Source: Geosiphon pyriformis | Taxonomy: Eukaryota > Glomeromycota > Glomeromycetes > Archaeosporales > Geosiphonaceae | Length of the DNA: 64,000 nucleotides | Assembly (NCBI GenBank): GCA_016748015.1 | Contig: JAAOMT010000076.1 | Coordinates: 237,129-301,128, forward strand | Direction: 5' to 3' | Shown: one piece after another, positions 14,951 to 28,009 of the stretch | How positions within the stretch are numbered: the first letter of the stretch is position 1 | How the letters are laid out: each line of letters starts with the position of its first letter | The notes under the pieces: model-generated | What the model was told of the DNA's origin: nothing | Database searches by the model: none | Seen by the model: only the letters and a program-made list of their open reading frames with translations | Made by a program: the position numbers and the translations under genes

Positions 14951-17900
14951 ACAAAATTATGTTAAAACTATTTTTGAAGTGCCCAAATTTTGAAGTGAAA
15001 TGTAATATACAAAAGATTTTGGAGAGTTATGTATGATCAGTACTTGAAAATACTAAAAAAAAAGTAAAAGATATAATTTTATTAATTTTCATTGATTAAA
15101 AGTGTATTTTACTCATTAACCTATATTTTTAATATAACAATAGTAATTAGTATTGATTTTGATTTTGAATATGAAAATTTTACTTTAATTTTTACAAATT
15201 TTAAGATCTGAAAATTATTTACCAATGTTTTTATTTCAAAATAAAAAGAAAATTTTTTTTACTGATTATATTATGTATTTATTATCTGAAAAAACAAGCT
15301 GTATTTTAAAAATATGGTATTGCATATGATTATATTAAATGGGTTTTTATTATTTTTATAAAAAATCAAAAATCATAAGATTTTTTAATTTTATTAAACC
15401 AACTTTAAAATTATCTAACTATAGATCAAATTTAAAAAATTCATTTGCAAATAAAATTAAATAATTGCAGTTTTTGATGACTAAACAAATAATCAATAAA
15501 AGCATTTTTTTGGTGTAATTTTTATTACTTTTAAGAAAAAATTTTAATTGGAAATATATGTAATATGAACAAAATTAATAATCAAAAACCAAAAATATAA
15601 AACTTTTTATTAAAAATATAATAAATAATACTAAAATAAAGGCATAAAAATTAATTGCTATGTATTATATTTTATTAATCAATATACAAATATAATACAA
15701 ATATTCAAATAAAATTTATAATTTGTATAATATATTAAATAAATTTTTTTGGTAATATTTTATAAAGTCTAATACATATAAAATAACATTAAAAAATACA
15801 AAATATTTTGTAAGTTAATTTAATTTTTTTTTATATTTTATTTTTAAGATTTGTTATAACCATTATGTAAAGTATTAAATAAATTCTAAAAAAAATATTA
15901 CAAGATTATATTGAATTGTATATTGTTTGAATATATTATTAAAATTTTTGCAATTTGTTTAGATAAATATTTTTGATTATACGATTACATGATTAAAAAT
16001 TAATAATTTCAATAAAAACAACTTTTACTTTTATTATCTATTTATTTTACATTCAAAATACTGATTTTCAAAGTTTTTTTCTAATATTTAAATTTTTTTA
16101 TACTACTTTAACCAATAAATTAGTTATAGTTAAAAAAATTAATACATATTTTAAATAAATTTTTATTATATTAAAAAAAAATATAAAAAAATATAAAAAT
16201 ATATATAATAATTTAATAAAAATATTATAAAATTTTGGAAATTTGCAAAAAATTTAACATTAAAATTATTTAATTGGTTATATAATTATTTAAAATATAT
16301 ATTAATTTAGCTTTTATTAAATAATTATAGTTAAATATAAGTTTTTTATTTTTAAATTTTATGTTACTAATTTTAATTGTTTATATAAATATAAAATAAT
16401 ATTAATAATAAGTGGTTGGGCCACACTCGTAAAATGCTTAATAAAAAAATAATAATAATAAATCAATTATGTAATAATATAATAAGTAAATAAAAATATG
16501 AAATTTTAAAAATGCTAAAAAATAACACAAATAAATTCATATTACAACTCTTATTTAATTTTATAATAACAATAAAACTAAATTACAAAAAAATTAAAAA
16601 AATTAATTTTACTTAATGCAAATAATAATATTACAATCTTTAATAAAAAACATTAATTACGTATTATTAAAAATTAAATAAACATATTAAATATTAAAAT
16701 TTATTTAAATAATAATAAAATTATAAAAAATAATTATTTAAATTTAAATTTAAATTAAATAAATATATTATTTCTTTTATAGATAATTTATTATCAAAAT
16801 AAAATTTTTTAGAATTATTTTTATATTTTAATAAATTTTTATATAATCAATAACTAATTATTAATTATTTAAATTATTTAAACTATTTTTATATATTTAT
16901 TATTATTATTTATAAATGAATATTTTAATATTTTTTATGCTAAAAAAACTTATAATAATAGTTATTTTATCTTTAATTTGTGATTAGTTAAATATTTTTA
17001 AACTATATAATAAAAAATAAAAAAAAATTTTATTGAAAAAATCTTTGAAAAAACTTATTATAGATTTTAAAACTTTTTCAATTAATAAATCTTATCACAA
17101 ATATTTTTAAGTATATAATATAATAATTTTTAATAAAATATGATATAATAAATATTAAATAACCAAATTTTTATATAAATAATTTTTTTAAAATTTTATT
17201 AACAAAAAATTTCATATCAAATTGGGTTTTTCTTAATTATTAAAAAAACACAACTTGTAATATTTAAAATATTTTGTATAATAACATAACTACTGTCTAT
17301 TTAAATAATATTATTAACAAAAACATCTTAAAAAAATATATTAAAATCTGTTTTATTAATTAATTTGTTAATACTAATTACAAATTTTAGATTTATATAA
17401 TACTTATATATATGTTTATTTTTTAACTTTATATAATAAAAAATCATAAAAAATATACCAAAAATAAAATTTTTTTTAATCTAATTTATTATGTATACTA
17501 TATTTATATATTAAATTAAAATTAGTTATAACATAATTAAATTTTATTTTATAAATACTGTTAATAAACTTTATATATATTTTGCTTTTGCATAAATTAT
17601 TAAATCAAATATTTGAGGCATATTTTATATAACTATTTTTATAATTAAATTAATAATAAAAACAAATATATGCATAAAAGTTTTTTTTAAAACAGAAAAA
17701 TTGCTATTTTAAAAAATTTTATTATACTTATAAGCATAAAATATTTTGTTTGATAAAATTTTAAATAAATTTTTTCTAGCAGTTTAAATCAAAGCAATAA
17801 GTTTTATATTACTAAAATTTTATTTAATTATAGAATTTAGAAATTATTAAAATCTAAGTTTTTTTTTTAAAAATTAAAAACTTTTTTTAATATTAAACAA

Positions 17901-20170
17901 AAATTCTGTAATTTAAATAACTAATTTAAAATAAATTAACTACAATGTTTTTAAAACTTATTTGGAATTTTGAAAAATTTTATTATTTTCTTTTAAGTAA
18001 TATTTAATAACTTATTATAATTAATATACTTTATAATTCAAAACAACTTTTTTAAAAAAGTATTTTAACATATTTTTAATTATATAATTTTTATAAAATA
18101 AAAAACTTTTTATGTATTTTTTTATACTTAAAATTTTTAATTATTTTAATTTTATGTATTTTAAAATATAATAAGATCTTTTAGTTTTAAGCAAACATAA
18201 AAACAAATTTAAAAGACAATTGTTACTATTTAATAAAATTTTAAATTCTTAATTTTAAGAATATATTTTAAATAATTATACTATTAATTAATATTATTTT
18301 AAAAATAGCTTTTAAAATCTTTAAAACCAACTTTTTTAATTTAAAATACTCAAAAACATATTTTATTAATTGCATTATTAAACTTACAAAATATAGTTTT
18401 TGAAAACATTTTATTAGTTAAAAAAATAATAATTTCTTTTAAAATATTTTATATAATCTTTTAATTATTATTAGTTTTAGATTTTTTAAAAGTTATAACA
18501 TAATTTAATGTATAATTCAAAGTTAAATTTTCAAAATATATATTTAGATTTTTTTATAAATCTTTTCAATTTTGTATTTTTAGCAAGTTTTATTAATTTG
18601 TTTTCAAATTTTATTTATTTAAAAAACCACACAAATAAAATTTAATAAAGACCAAATTATAATTATTGTTAAAAAATTCTTTTATATTATTAATTTTTTA
18701 ATTAATTAAAGTATTAAACAGATTTTTATTAACCAAAATAAAGTTTAGAGTTTTTTTAATGGTTTTATAATTGTTTTAATTAAGAATATTTACAAGAAAA
18801 CTATTATTTAAAAAGTTTGATAAACTCAAATTTAAATATTTATTAAAACTAATATTATGTTTTATATAATTTTTATGAAGTTCTTTTTTATTATTATAAA
18901 AAAGCTTTTATTGATAATTTTAGCAATTATATTATTAACTATAACAGCTTTAAAAAACTTTTTTTGAACAAATAAACTACATAAAATCCACTTACTAAAA
19001 CAAACAATTTGTTTTTAAACAAAAATTTGATTATTAAAAGCTTATTAACAATTTTATTAATAATTATTATAACATTAAAGTTTATAAACCCAAAATTTTT
19101 ATAAAAACAAAATATTCTAATTTTTTTAAATTTGTACATAATTTAAGAACTATTTTTATTCTTTAATTGAATTTTTATAATAATTATAAAATTTTTATGC
19201 TATTTAATAATGTTAATTTGTTTAATAAAATTGCTTATCTTTTTTATATTATATATAGTAATCTTCTAAATTAAACTGTTTATAAAAAAAGTCTGAAAAC
19301 AATTTTAACTTAAAAACTAAAGAATTCTATTTAAACAATAGTTTTTTAAAAATCTTTAAAAACTCATTAATTTTTTTATAGTAACCAATTTTAAATTAAT
19401 TAAAATCATTAAAAAGATGATTAAATTTAAAAAAAAACAAAACCAAAAATAGAACTATTTTTTTTAAATTTTTAACAATTATTTGTGTTTAAATTTTATA
19501 ATTAAAAATAATTAAATAATTAATAAAAGCAAACTTTTTGGCAAAATTATAAATAAAATATAACTTGATATTATTTAACAAATATTTTGTGAACTTAAGA
19601 AAAAATATATTAGCAGGATTGTATTTTAAAGCTATATAAATAAGATAATTGTAAACAATATACTTGAAAAAATTAAGTCTAGTCTATATTAAAACAGTAT
19701 TTGAATTTTTTAAAATTGGCATCTAACTTATAGCTTTAATTCTGATTTTTTTGATTTAAAACAAATTGTTATATACTAATATTTTATATAAATTACAGAA
19801 TTTTATTAATAATACAAATTTTTTTACTTCTAGAATTTTAGATATTTTTAAAATTATAAACATCAATACTTATTAATAAAATATATAGCAATATATAATA
19901 TACATTTTTTTTGATTCAAATTTCTTGTTTATATTTGTTTAACCAATATGTAAAGTTTTTTTTAATTAGAATAGACTATAACTAAGTTACATAATTATGG
20001 TTTTTTATCAAAAATTAATAAATTATAATTTAATTAATATAATATTATTAAAAGCAAAAAGTGCAGCAACTTTGTTTTTTTTGAGGTGTTAATTAAAACT
20101 TTATTAATAACCACATTTTAATTTGAACAATTATTTGTATTCTTAAGATTAATATTAAAAACCAGGCTCT
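14950..20170. other. Extremely AT-rich non-coding block
   Basis: The sequence is almost entirely A and T for more than 5 kb, with only scattered G or C. It has no long open frame, and the few open frames near 18.9-19.1 kb are compositional. A LINE 3' tail at about 16411 suggests that at least part of the block is decayed retrotransposon. Confidence 0.75.
16411..16462 (+). mobile_element. LINE 3' terminal tail, plus orientation
   Basis: AGTGGTTGGGCCACACTCG followed by an A-rich stretch. The same segment occurs at 47349-47375 directly behind a recognisable LINE ORF2, and at about 30773-30801. It is therefore read as the 3' end of a decayed LINE whose body would lie to the left, in DNA too mutated to read. 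Confidence 0.55.
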
Positions 20171-20825
20171 TTTTTACAGTCAAAATTTTTTTTACAGCCA
20201 GACTTAATTTAGAAATAAAAATAAAAACCTCTTTAAAATCAACTACTAATGAAACATTATTTTATTATTCACAATTTTTCTATAGATAACTTTTCTTTTA
20301 TAGCAGACAAATTGATATTCAACATAAAAAATTTCTTAACAGCAAAAACAATTTTTTCTTTGAATAACAAAAAAGAAGTTGGCAGTAATACTATCTTTAA
20401 TGAAAGCAGAAATAAGTTCACACTCATTTCTTTATTATCATCTAGTACATTGAAATTTGGCATTTCAAGGAGCTTTACTACCACTTTTTTTTAACAGAAT
20501 TCATCTTGGCTGTTGCAACTATTAAATTGTTTATATAGTATTTCTTATTTTCTTATTATCAATTCACTTTCACTTGCATCATTGAGCTTACTTTCAGATC
20601 TTACTCATCTTTTGAAAGAACCACCAGCATTACCAAAAGCCTTTACATTGTTTCTCTTGGTACTACTTTTGTTTGGATTTATTGTGTCTTTGTTGGTGTC
20701 AGAACCAGAGCTCTTTTTAGTCTTGTTCCTGGTTATACTCATAACAGTGCTATTTAGAGCAGCCAATTCTTGAATTAAGGGGTTTTCTGACTCAATAATG
20801 TAAGAATATAAAGAATATAAAACGA
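20170..20825 (-). pseudogene. Decayed minus-strand coding stretch, unrecognised
   Basis: This patch is clearly richer in G and C than the AT-rich DNA to its left. On the minus strand it reads as protein-like sequence interrupted by stops and frameshifts. From about 20810 downwards the reading includes ENPLIQELAALNSTVMS, then a Lys/Ser/Asn-rich stretch with NVKAFGNAGGSFKR, a stop, and further segments such as VVVKLLEMPNFNVLDDNKE. Past about 20430 the coherent reading changes frame. I do not recognise the family. It may be the first ORF of a retroelement or a dead host gene. The plus-strand open frames here (20249-20494, 20513-20773) look like shadows. Confidence 0.4.
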
Positions 20826-22870
20826 AAAAAACTCTTTTAAGAAACTTTTCTCTTTCTTATGGGTTTTTGGGATGAACGAGAAAAAGGATTATGTAAATAA
20901 AATAAAATAAAATATATATTTCATAATATAATTGTATTAGTAAAAAATTATCATTTATTCAAAAACGATATCCTTTTTATTAAAACAAAAAATTTAAGTT
21001 TATCAAATAATTTTGCGATTTAAATATCTAGTGAATAAAAACAATTATTGATTTAAATATATTTTAAAAAAAATGGAAGATCAAGAAAAACTAAACAAAT
21101 ATATTAAACTTTTTTTATTCTGAAGTTTTGAACCATTTTTTTTATTGGGGAAAATTTTTTATGAAAAAACAGATTTAATAATACAATAAAATACGATTAA
21201 AATTATTATAAAAAAAACCTATATATAAATTCAAGATATTTTATTTTAATTATTTATTTTTAGCTTAACATATTTATTTTTAGAAATAATGGTTCATTTA
21301 TTTTTAAAAGTTAAATTAACAAACTGGTAGATAGCGAAAAGTATAAAAAAAGGTGATGAATAAGATTAAATAAAAAAAGAAAAGAAAAAAAACAAATTGA
21401 ATATGATAAGTTATCAAATAAGAAAAATTAAAACAAATATTATTATTATTATTTTTTCAAGTTTTTTTCTTGGAATATTTGATTTATATGACATTTATAA
21501 ATAAATTTCCGTACCGTGTAGTAGAAAATAGAATACCTCTGTGTTCCTAGTTATTGGCAACCAGATTTCAGAAAATTTATAATGTAGAAATATCTGAATG
21601 CATATTTTGTGAGCAAACCATTTTCAAGCCTAATGCTGAACAAATTTCATTTTATATGATGGTAATCATAACTTCCCTTATGAAATTGAAAATCTGAATT
21701 TTTATTCGACACGAAATAAAAATAAGTAAATTATTGTCTCTTTCAATTTGATTTCCTTTTTCCTTGACTGGTTTTTACATTAGAGGAATATCCTGTTTTG
21801 CTTTTTTCCATCAAACGTGTTTAGATCTGATAAAAATTGGAAATTTTGAGTGTGTTCAGGAACTTTAATAATGTCTAATAAAATAATCGTTAGAAATGTG
21901 TAAAGACAACGCTAACGTGCTTGTCTTATTTCTGATTAAATAATATAAAGTCATGGGGATTTCAATTCTTCCAGTATGACAAAAACCACATAAATTGGAG
22001 GGTGGAAATTGTTGGCCTGCAGGTGCAAATGCAATTGTGAAGCTAAATAATTATGCGAAATTTTTTGAACTATAAGAATACATTGAAAATTGGTCTGAAA
22101 TTTTATTTTTGGGAGCCACTCTAAACTCTGAGAGTTGGATTTTTTAATAAATGTTGATCCAAAGACGCATGCGAGAAAATTATTCAATAAAGGATCGTGG
22201 CGATTCAATAGAAATTTTCTCATTTCCAAATGAATATCCGCAAAATTGGCTGTTACTTCAACCTTTTTCGCCAAGTGGGGTTTCCCCAAGTTCTATGGGC
22301 TAATAGATTTACCTGACAGTTTCTAAATTCAGCCAGTTTCCTTCTATGTGGCTGGCAATTCATTTTAGGAATATTCTGTATAAATTACATAAACCCTATA
22401 TTTGGGGCTAGTGAGTGCACGGTGAAACCTTGATAATCTTTCGAAGCTATAGGTAGCTTTTTAGAAGTTCAATCATTGCAGAGAAAAAATTCATTGCAAT
22501 AAAGAACGCTTAATTAAGCCACGGTTCTTGCCACAAGACTTTTATTTAAATATTAAAATACCAAGAACAATAAAGTAAAGAAATGAGACCTGATGAAAAT
22601 ATTCAACGCAAAAAAGAATTCGAATTGATTGCCATTGCCCTGGAATTGAAGAACAACACGGGAAAATGGTTCATCCTTTTCTTAGCTTCTTTTTTTTGTA
22701 TTTCTTTTGATGAATTCTTGTCTGCCTTTTAGTTTCCCCCTTTTTGATCACTTTAAGGAACTTTTTTCGCTTTTTTGGCTTTTTCAGGAATCGCTTTAAC
22801 TAGTTGCTCGAATTTAACATTACAAAGAAACTTTAGTTAATGTTAAAAGAATAATTACTAAAGAAAAAAT
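20826..22870. other. Intergenic, with a 5' region for the RING-CH gene
   Basis: AT-rich spacer. From about 21500 the base composition becomes more balanced. A 112-codon minus-strand open frame (21951-22289) lies here but has no recognisable feature. I see no clear TATA box in the last 200 bases before the RING-CH start codon. Confidence 0.5.
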
Positions 22871-24668
22871 ATGGACCGTCAGCAACAACAGCGGTCGTCA
22901 AATAGGCAAGTTTTACTGCATTCCAGAGTTGTAGGAAAAATTGAGATCTAAACTTAATAATCTATACAAACCGATTCTTTTTAATACCTGAAAATTAAAA
23001 TTAAAAGACAAGGTCGGGTTGAAGGTGGTATTGGTAGTCAAGCATCTTCTATGGGTATCATTCCAGGTCACGTGGCTCCACCGCTTCCTCCACGTACACC
23101 TACTCCAGGATCGCAACAACAATTACAATCCCCGAATACTTTACAAAATAACCCAAGTCCAAATGTTGCTGCTAATCGCCCAGTTGGAAGTCCGTCGGCC
23201 CCTATAAGACCTGTTATGCCACCAAGACCAGGCACAGGTGGTATTCAAAGTTTACAAGCAAGGCCAAGCTTGCCGGATATGAATCGTCTCTACAATCAAA
23301 ATGCCGTTTCTGAACCACGTCTAAAACGTCAAGCTAGACATTCAACTAATTCAGGAAGGGATATACAAGTACGATCATTTCAAAGTAATATCATCATTTC
23401 ATCATTCGTAAATTTAAAATAATTTATAATCGTATACTGCAAATCTGTAATTGTTTACATTTCTTTGCCAATTAGGACGGCATGAACCTCAAATATCATC
23501 TATGACTGGTGGATTTTCAGCACCACAACTAAGCACGCCTCAACAACACCAACAACCAGCAGCAGACATGACTATCCCTCGACCTGCTTCCACTGAAACC
23601 TATTCTGAGCCATTTTATCCAGAAGCCTCTTTCTTTGTACCACAACCAGACCCAGACCCATATATTGAGACTAATACAAGAGGAGATTTAATACGTGTTG
23701 GAAATTCTGCTCCTACACCTCCTTTTTTTTATCCTCCACCACCTGCTTATCCATCAGCACAACAACGAACTACTCAAGAACGACCTTTAGATAGTTACAT
23801 GCAAAGAAATCATAATCCAATTATCTATCAGCCAAAAATGATTCCATCTCCAAGTCATAAATCTGGTCTGCTGAGATCTCGCGAATCTTGTGTAAATTTC
23901 ATTGATGATGACGAGAATGCTTTCAAATCATGCAAAATTTGTCAGGAAGGGGATGAATGTGAAGACGAAGAAATCACAGTTGATGGATCCAAAAGAATAC
24001 CTAAAGGTCGTCTAATCTCTCCTTGTAAATGTAAAGGATCATTGCAATATGTTCATATTGGCTGTCTTCAACGTTGGCGTGGTATTGGTATTCGTCAGGA
24101 AGCGGCATACCGATGTGAAGTTTGTCAATACGAATACAAATTTTACCGACCACGTGTTGCAAAGATCTTTGGGAGTCCGGTGTTTTTACATATATTAACA
24201 ACCATGGCACTACTTTTAACGCTCTATGGTACCTCGTGGCTTGCTAAAGCTTTTGATATCTATGTCCTAAATGATAGCAAAGACCATGCACATCAAAAAG
24301 CAAGCCCAAATATTTTGCTCTTGCACCCATGGCATTGGATTAGTGGACTTTTGATTCTTTCAAGTTTGGGCTTACTTTTTCTCATTTATAACAGTTGTCG
24401 ATATGGTTGTCAAAGTACAAGAAATACTTATGTTTGGGCCTTTCCGTGTTGTACTCAATGGAATATGAATTTATGTGCTAGATTAGGGATTGGCAATTCA
24501 AATGAATGCAGCGCGATTGCAATCGGATTTCTGATATTGCTATGCACGGTTTTCTTTGTTTTTGGTCTGATTGGTGCGATAAGTGGTACATATATGTTTA
24601 TTGAACGAATTATAAGCAAATATCTAAAGAAAATTGAAGATACTATTCTGGAGGTTTCAAAAGGATAA
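22871..24668 (+). CDS. RING-CH (MARCH-type) membrane E3 ubiquitin ligase
   Basis: Model: exons 22871-22905, 23008-23384 and 23476-24668, giving 534 residues. Intron 1 has a GC-AG pair (donor GCAAGT, acceptor AAAAG); no nearby GT donor keeps the frame. Intron 2 is GTAATA...TTAG. The first about 285 residues are Gln/Pro/Ser-rich and disordered, with a PPAY motif near residue 225. Residues about 290-354 form a C4HC3 RING-CH finger: CKIC, a long acidic insert, CKCKG, HIGC, W and CEVC. Three hydrophobic segments follow (about 373-397, 424-443, 483-514). RING-CH proteins with transmembrane segments are E2-dependent ubiquitin ligases of internal membranes, so that role is inferred by family. Domain identity is firm; the first exon is less so, and a start at 23051 is the alternative. 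AATAAA lies at 24784. Confidence 0.85.
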
Positions 24669-24783
24669 TATGTATAGAACGATGAGGGGGCATATTTTAT
24701 GTACATTTGCTATAAGCTTGTTAATGATATCCAAGACGTACAAAATTTGTACAAGAGTTTTCAATTCTCAAAGTTGATTTTGA

Positions 24784-24789
24784 AATAAA
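24784..24789 (+). terminator. Putative polyadenylation signal
   Basis: AATAAA about 115 bases after the stop codon of the RING-CH gene. Confidence 0.4.
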
Positions 24790-25493
24790 ATACTACAATT
24801 AAACCAATTAAGAATGTTGTTATTATGATAGCAAACTTTGCCTTTGCTCCCATACATACCTTGACTTTTAAAAAAATCTGTTTAACCTGCATTTTCGCTT
24901 AATTTAGCAATTAATCCTAGCTGGAGACTTAGTGTGTCAATATTGGTTCTCTGGAGTCTAGAAATCTCAAATGCATAAAACTGCTATCAGTAATCTCATG
25001 CAAATGAAAAATCATTTCTAGAACGATAATTTGTTCCAATCACAGGTGAAACTTGAATCTCCATTCTAATAATCTAAAAGCATCATTAACACCAATCGTT
25101 CCACTTTTAGCACTTACAGTTGAACATCTCTTACGACGAAAATCGGCCCGATGTTCAAACATATAATTTTACCGAGACCAGGATTATAAATGGTATTAGA
25201 AATACATATGGTAATAATAAGCGGCTGACAAATGTTCGTTTTTTCTGCTAGAAAAAAAATAATCGACAGAGGATTAATTGCTTCAAAAAGATATAAAAGC
25301 TATGCCCTTCACCGCTTTTACTTTCATTCTGCTCCAAATTTTCTCCCAAGACCCCGACTTGCCATTCTTAGCCTGTGTACATTATTTTAAAAGATCTCAC
25401 ATTTGCGAATATTCGGGTGACAAGAAAAATTAATTTTTTTTCCTCATCCATCAAAGGACAATTTCAAAGACTCAACCCAATCTTTCATACAAA
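24790..25493. other. Intergenic spacer before the FSP1-like gene
   Basis: No gene is seen. A TATA-like element lies at 25292. Confidence 0.5.
25292..25299 (+). promoter_or_regulatory. TATA-like box of the FSP1-like gene
   Basis: TATAAAAG about 200 bases before the start codon, followed by a pyrimidine-rich stretch. This fits a core promoter with a 5' leader. Confidence 0.35.
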
Positions 25494-26812
25494 ATGACTG
25501 AAAAACAAAACATCATTATAATTGGCGGTGGCTACGCAGGCTTTCAAATTGCTCAAACGCTTGACAAAAGTCTTTCAAAACATTATCAAATCATCCTCAT
25601 TGAACGAAAATCTCATTTCTGGCACTCAATAGGCGCATTACGTTCCGTGGTCATCGAAGGGTTTGAAAAAAATCTTTTGATTCCTTATGATCAAGGGTTC
25701 AAACATGGCACAAAAGTCATCCAAGCTGAGGTCTCAAATATTGCTAAAAATGAAGTCACTCTCAATAAAGAGGTTCAGGAATGGGGTTCAAAGATACCTT
25801 TTGCGTATTTAGTCATTGCAACTGGAAGCAACTATAGCCCACCTGCCAAAGTACAGAATTTGAACAAAGCAGATGTAATTGAAGAGATTTCCAAGAGACG
25901 TGAAGCTGTGAATACTGCCGAAAAGATTTTAATCATTGGTGGTGGTCCCGTTGGTATTGGTGAGTGTTTTTTTTTGTTTGGAAGCTTGTTTTATGGTGGT
26001 TTAATCATTATGGAAGCTAAAGGCTGAGAAATTTTCAAATTTTTACTCCTAACTATACGAGCTTTCTAAAACTCAAAATTCCATGTCAAAACTCAAAAAA
26101 TCTTGCTACTTTTTTACTGTCTCTAGAACTTGCTGGTGAATTGGCAACTGTTCACAAAGATAAAAGAATTACCATTGTTCACGCCCAAAATGACCTCCTG
26201 TCACCTCAATTCCCCAAAAAATTAAGGGATTCCCTTAAACGTCAACTTGAAGACTTGAACGTAACGATAATCTTTGGCGAAAAAGTACTTTTACCTGAAT
26301 CAGGCCTAGGTGATGGGACCAGCCCAAATACCTTGCAGACAGATAAAGGAACAACAATAGAATCTGATGTACAATTCATTGCAACTGGTGCACAGCCAAA
26401 TACTTCACTTGTCGCTACATTAGACGAATCCCTGCTAGAGGAGGATTCAAGGCTTGTTAAAGTTGCCCCAACTTTACAACTTGATCATGAAGAGTTTCCA
26501 CACATTTTTGCAGTTGGCGATATTACAAATGTCAAGGAAACTAAATTAGCATATCGTGCCGGTGCTCAAGCTACAATTGTGGTCAAAAATATTGAAGCCT
26601 TGACAAGTGGGAAATCAAAGAAGCTGCAAGCTTACAAGCCTGGTCCAGAAGCTATATTTGTTACAATAGGAAAAACAAATGGCGCTGGTTTATTACCAAT
26701 GCTTGGAGGAGTTGTTGTTGGACCCTTTATGGTTAAAGGTATTAAAGGAAAAAATTTATTTGTTGACAGGTATTGGAAGCAAAATACTGGCGGCGCCCCA
26801 CCGTCAGATTAG
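25494..26812 (+). CDS. AIFM2/FSP1-like FAD-dependent NAD(P)H oxidoreductase
   Basis: Two exons, 25494-25959 and 26127-26812, encode 383 residues, close to the usual length of AIFM2/AMID/FSP1 proteins. The phase-1 GTGAGT...CTAG intron (167 nt) restores the family motif VGIELAGELA across the junction. Residues 7-16 hold the FAD-binding IIIIGGGYAG. Residues 149-154 hold GGGPVG of the NAD(P)H-binding Rossmann fold. FAVGD near residues 284-287 is the second FAD contact. A basic C-terminal segment ends in FVDRYWKQ. Family members pass electrons from NAD(P)H through FAD to quinones; the animal protein protects membranes from lipid peroxidation and yeast relatives act at mitochondria. The N-terminus is MTEK, without the Gly-2 needed for the myristoylation seen in animal FSP1, and no targeting peptide is obvious. 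Substrate and location are therefore open. Confidence 0.9.
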
Positions 26813-26988
26813 AGATTTAAACTTTAGAAATTTGGTTAAGAATGGAATTCTTCACTTATTATTTGATGGATTGCTTTTGTGGCGTGATACTTCTCTTTTG
26901 AATTTTAATATTTCAGCTAAAAACCCGATATTTTTGCACACATTCTCATCGTCATTAATTCTTTCATTTATTGTCGAATATTTTTTTC

Positions 26989-26994
26989 AATAAA
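26989..26994 (+). terminator. Putative polyadenylation signal
   Basis: AATAAA about 177 bases after the stop codon of the FSP1-like gene, behind a T-rich run. Confidence 0.35.
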
Positions 26995-28009
26995 AACGTA
27001 ATTTAATGGAAATTTTCTTAATATAAAAACTAAGTTCTTTGGTAATTCATATTGCTATCATAATAAAAATTTGGACAATTATTTTCGTATACCGAGTGTT
27101 TGTGAGAGTTATTAATGATAAAAGTCTCCAGCACTATTAATAAACACAGCACTTTTAAATATTTAAATCAATGAAATTGAAATAAATAAATAAATAAATA
27201 AATAAAATTAAAATTATATAAAATAAAATAAGAATTGAATCATAAATAAGGATCGGTGCATTATTTTAGCGATCATTCAAAAAATTCTTAAAAGGTTTTG
27301 TTTTTTATTTTTATTTATGTTAGTTTTCAATCCTGAAATTTGTTAAACAAATAATTAATTTACCAATAATTTTATTACTCATCAAACTATAACATTTAAA
27401 ATTGGCCTGAAAACTAATATTTAAAAGGCCAAGTTCCCTTGCTAAATTTAATTAAATAGATTTAACTATAAGATTATGAACCCTAGTCTAATTCTTCAGA
27501 ACTGTAAGAGCATCTCTTTTTCCTTAGGAAAAAAATAACCTTAAAAGTTGTGTTATTAACCTATTTAGCAGCAAAACGTTCTCTGTTAAAATTATTTTTA
27601 GAGGTTTATATTTTTTGGCTAGCTTAATATTTGGAATTTTTATATTAAATATATTAACGTTATCTATCTATGGTTGGAGAAATGCAAAATATTTGTATAT
27701 GAAAAATTATTTTTTATTTTATTTGCATTATTAATAACTTAAAAATTTAAAGCACAGATTTTTCATGAAAGTCAGGTTTTTAATTTTGTAATAAATAAGC
27801 CAAGGAATTTTGGCTTTATGGCAGATGTCATTTGGATCGTTATCCTTTTTGAAATTACCAACAATTTTTTGATGTTTCTCAAGAATTCCTATCTAAGTTG
27901 CACGAGTCTAACTGGATGAATTTAGATTACATGAATTTTGCGCAAGGTTTTGTTACACCTGATTCAAAATTGAACAAAAAAATTCCGGCTTATTTTTATT
28001 TTTAAGAAT
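26995..28009. other. Intergenic
   Basis: No gene is seen. There is an AAAT microsatellite at about 27180-27206. The patch at about 27925-27975 is less AT-rich and may belong to the end of the Tc1-like element beside it, but no inverted partner was found. Confidence 0.4.

Noticed and set aside
20249-20773. Two plus-strand frames with hydrophobic stretches
   Set aside because: The coherent protein-like reading is on the minus strand; these are its shadows.
21951-22289. 112-codon minus-strand open frame
   Set aside because: No domain, no splice support and no protein-like motif; length is reachable by chance in this patch.
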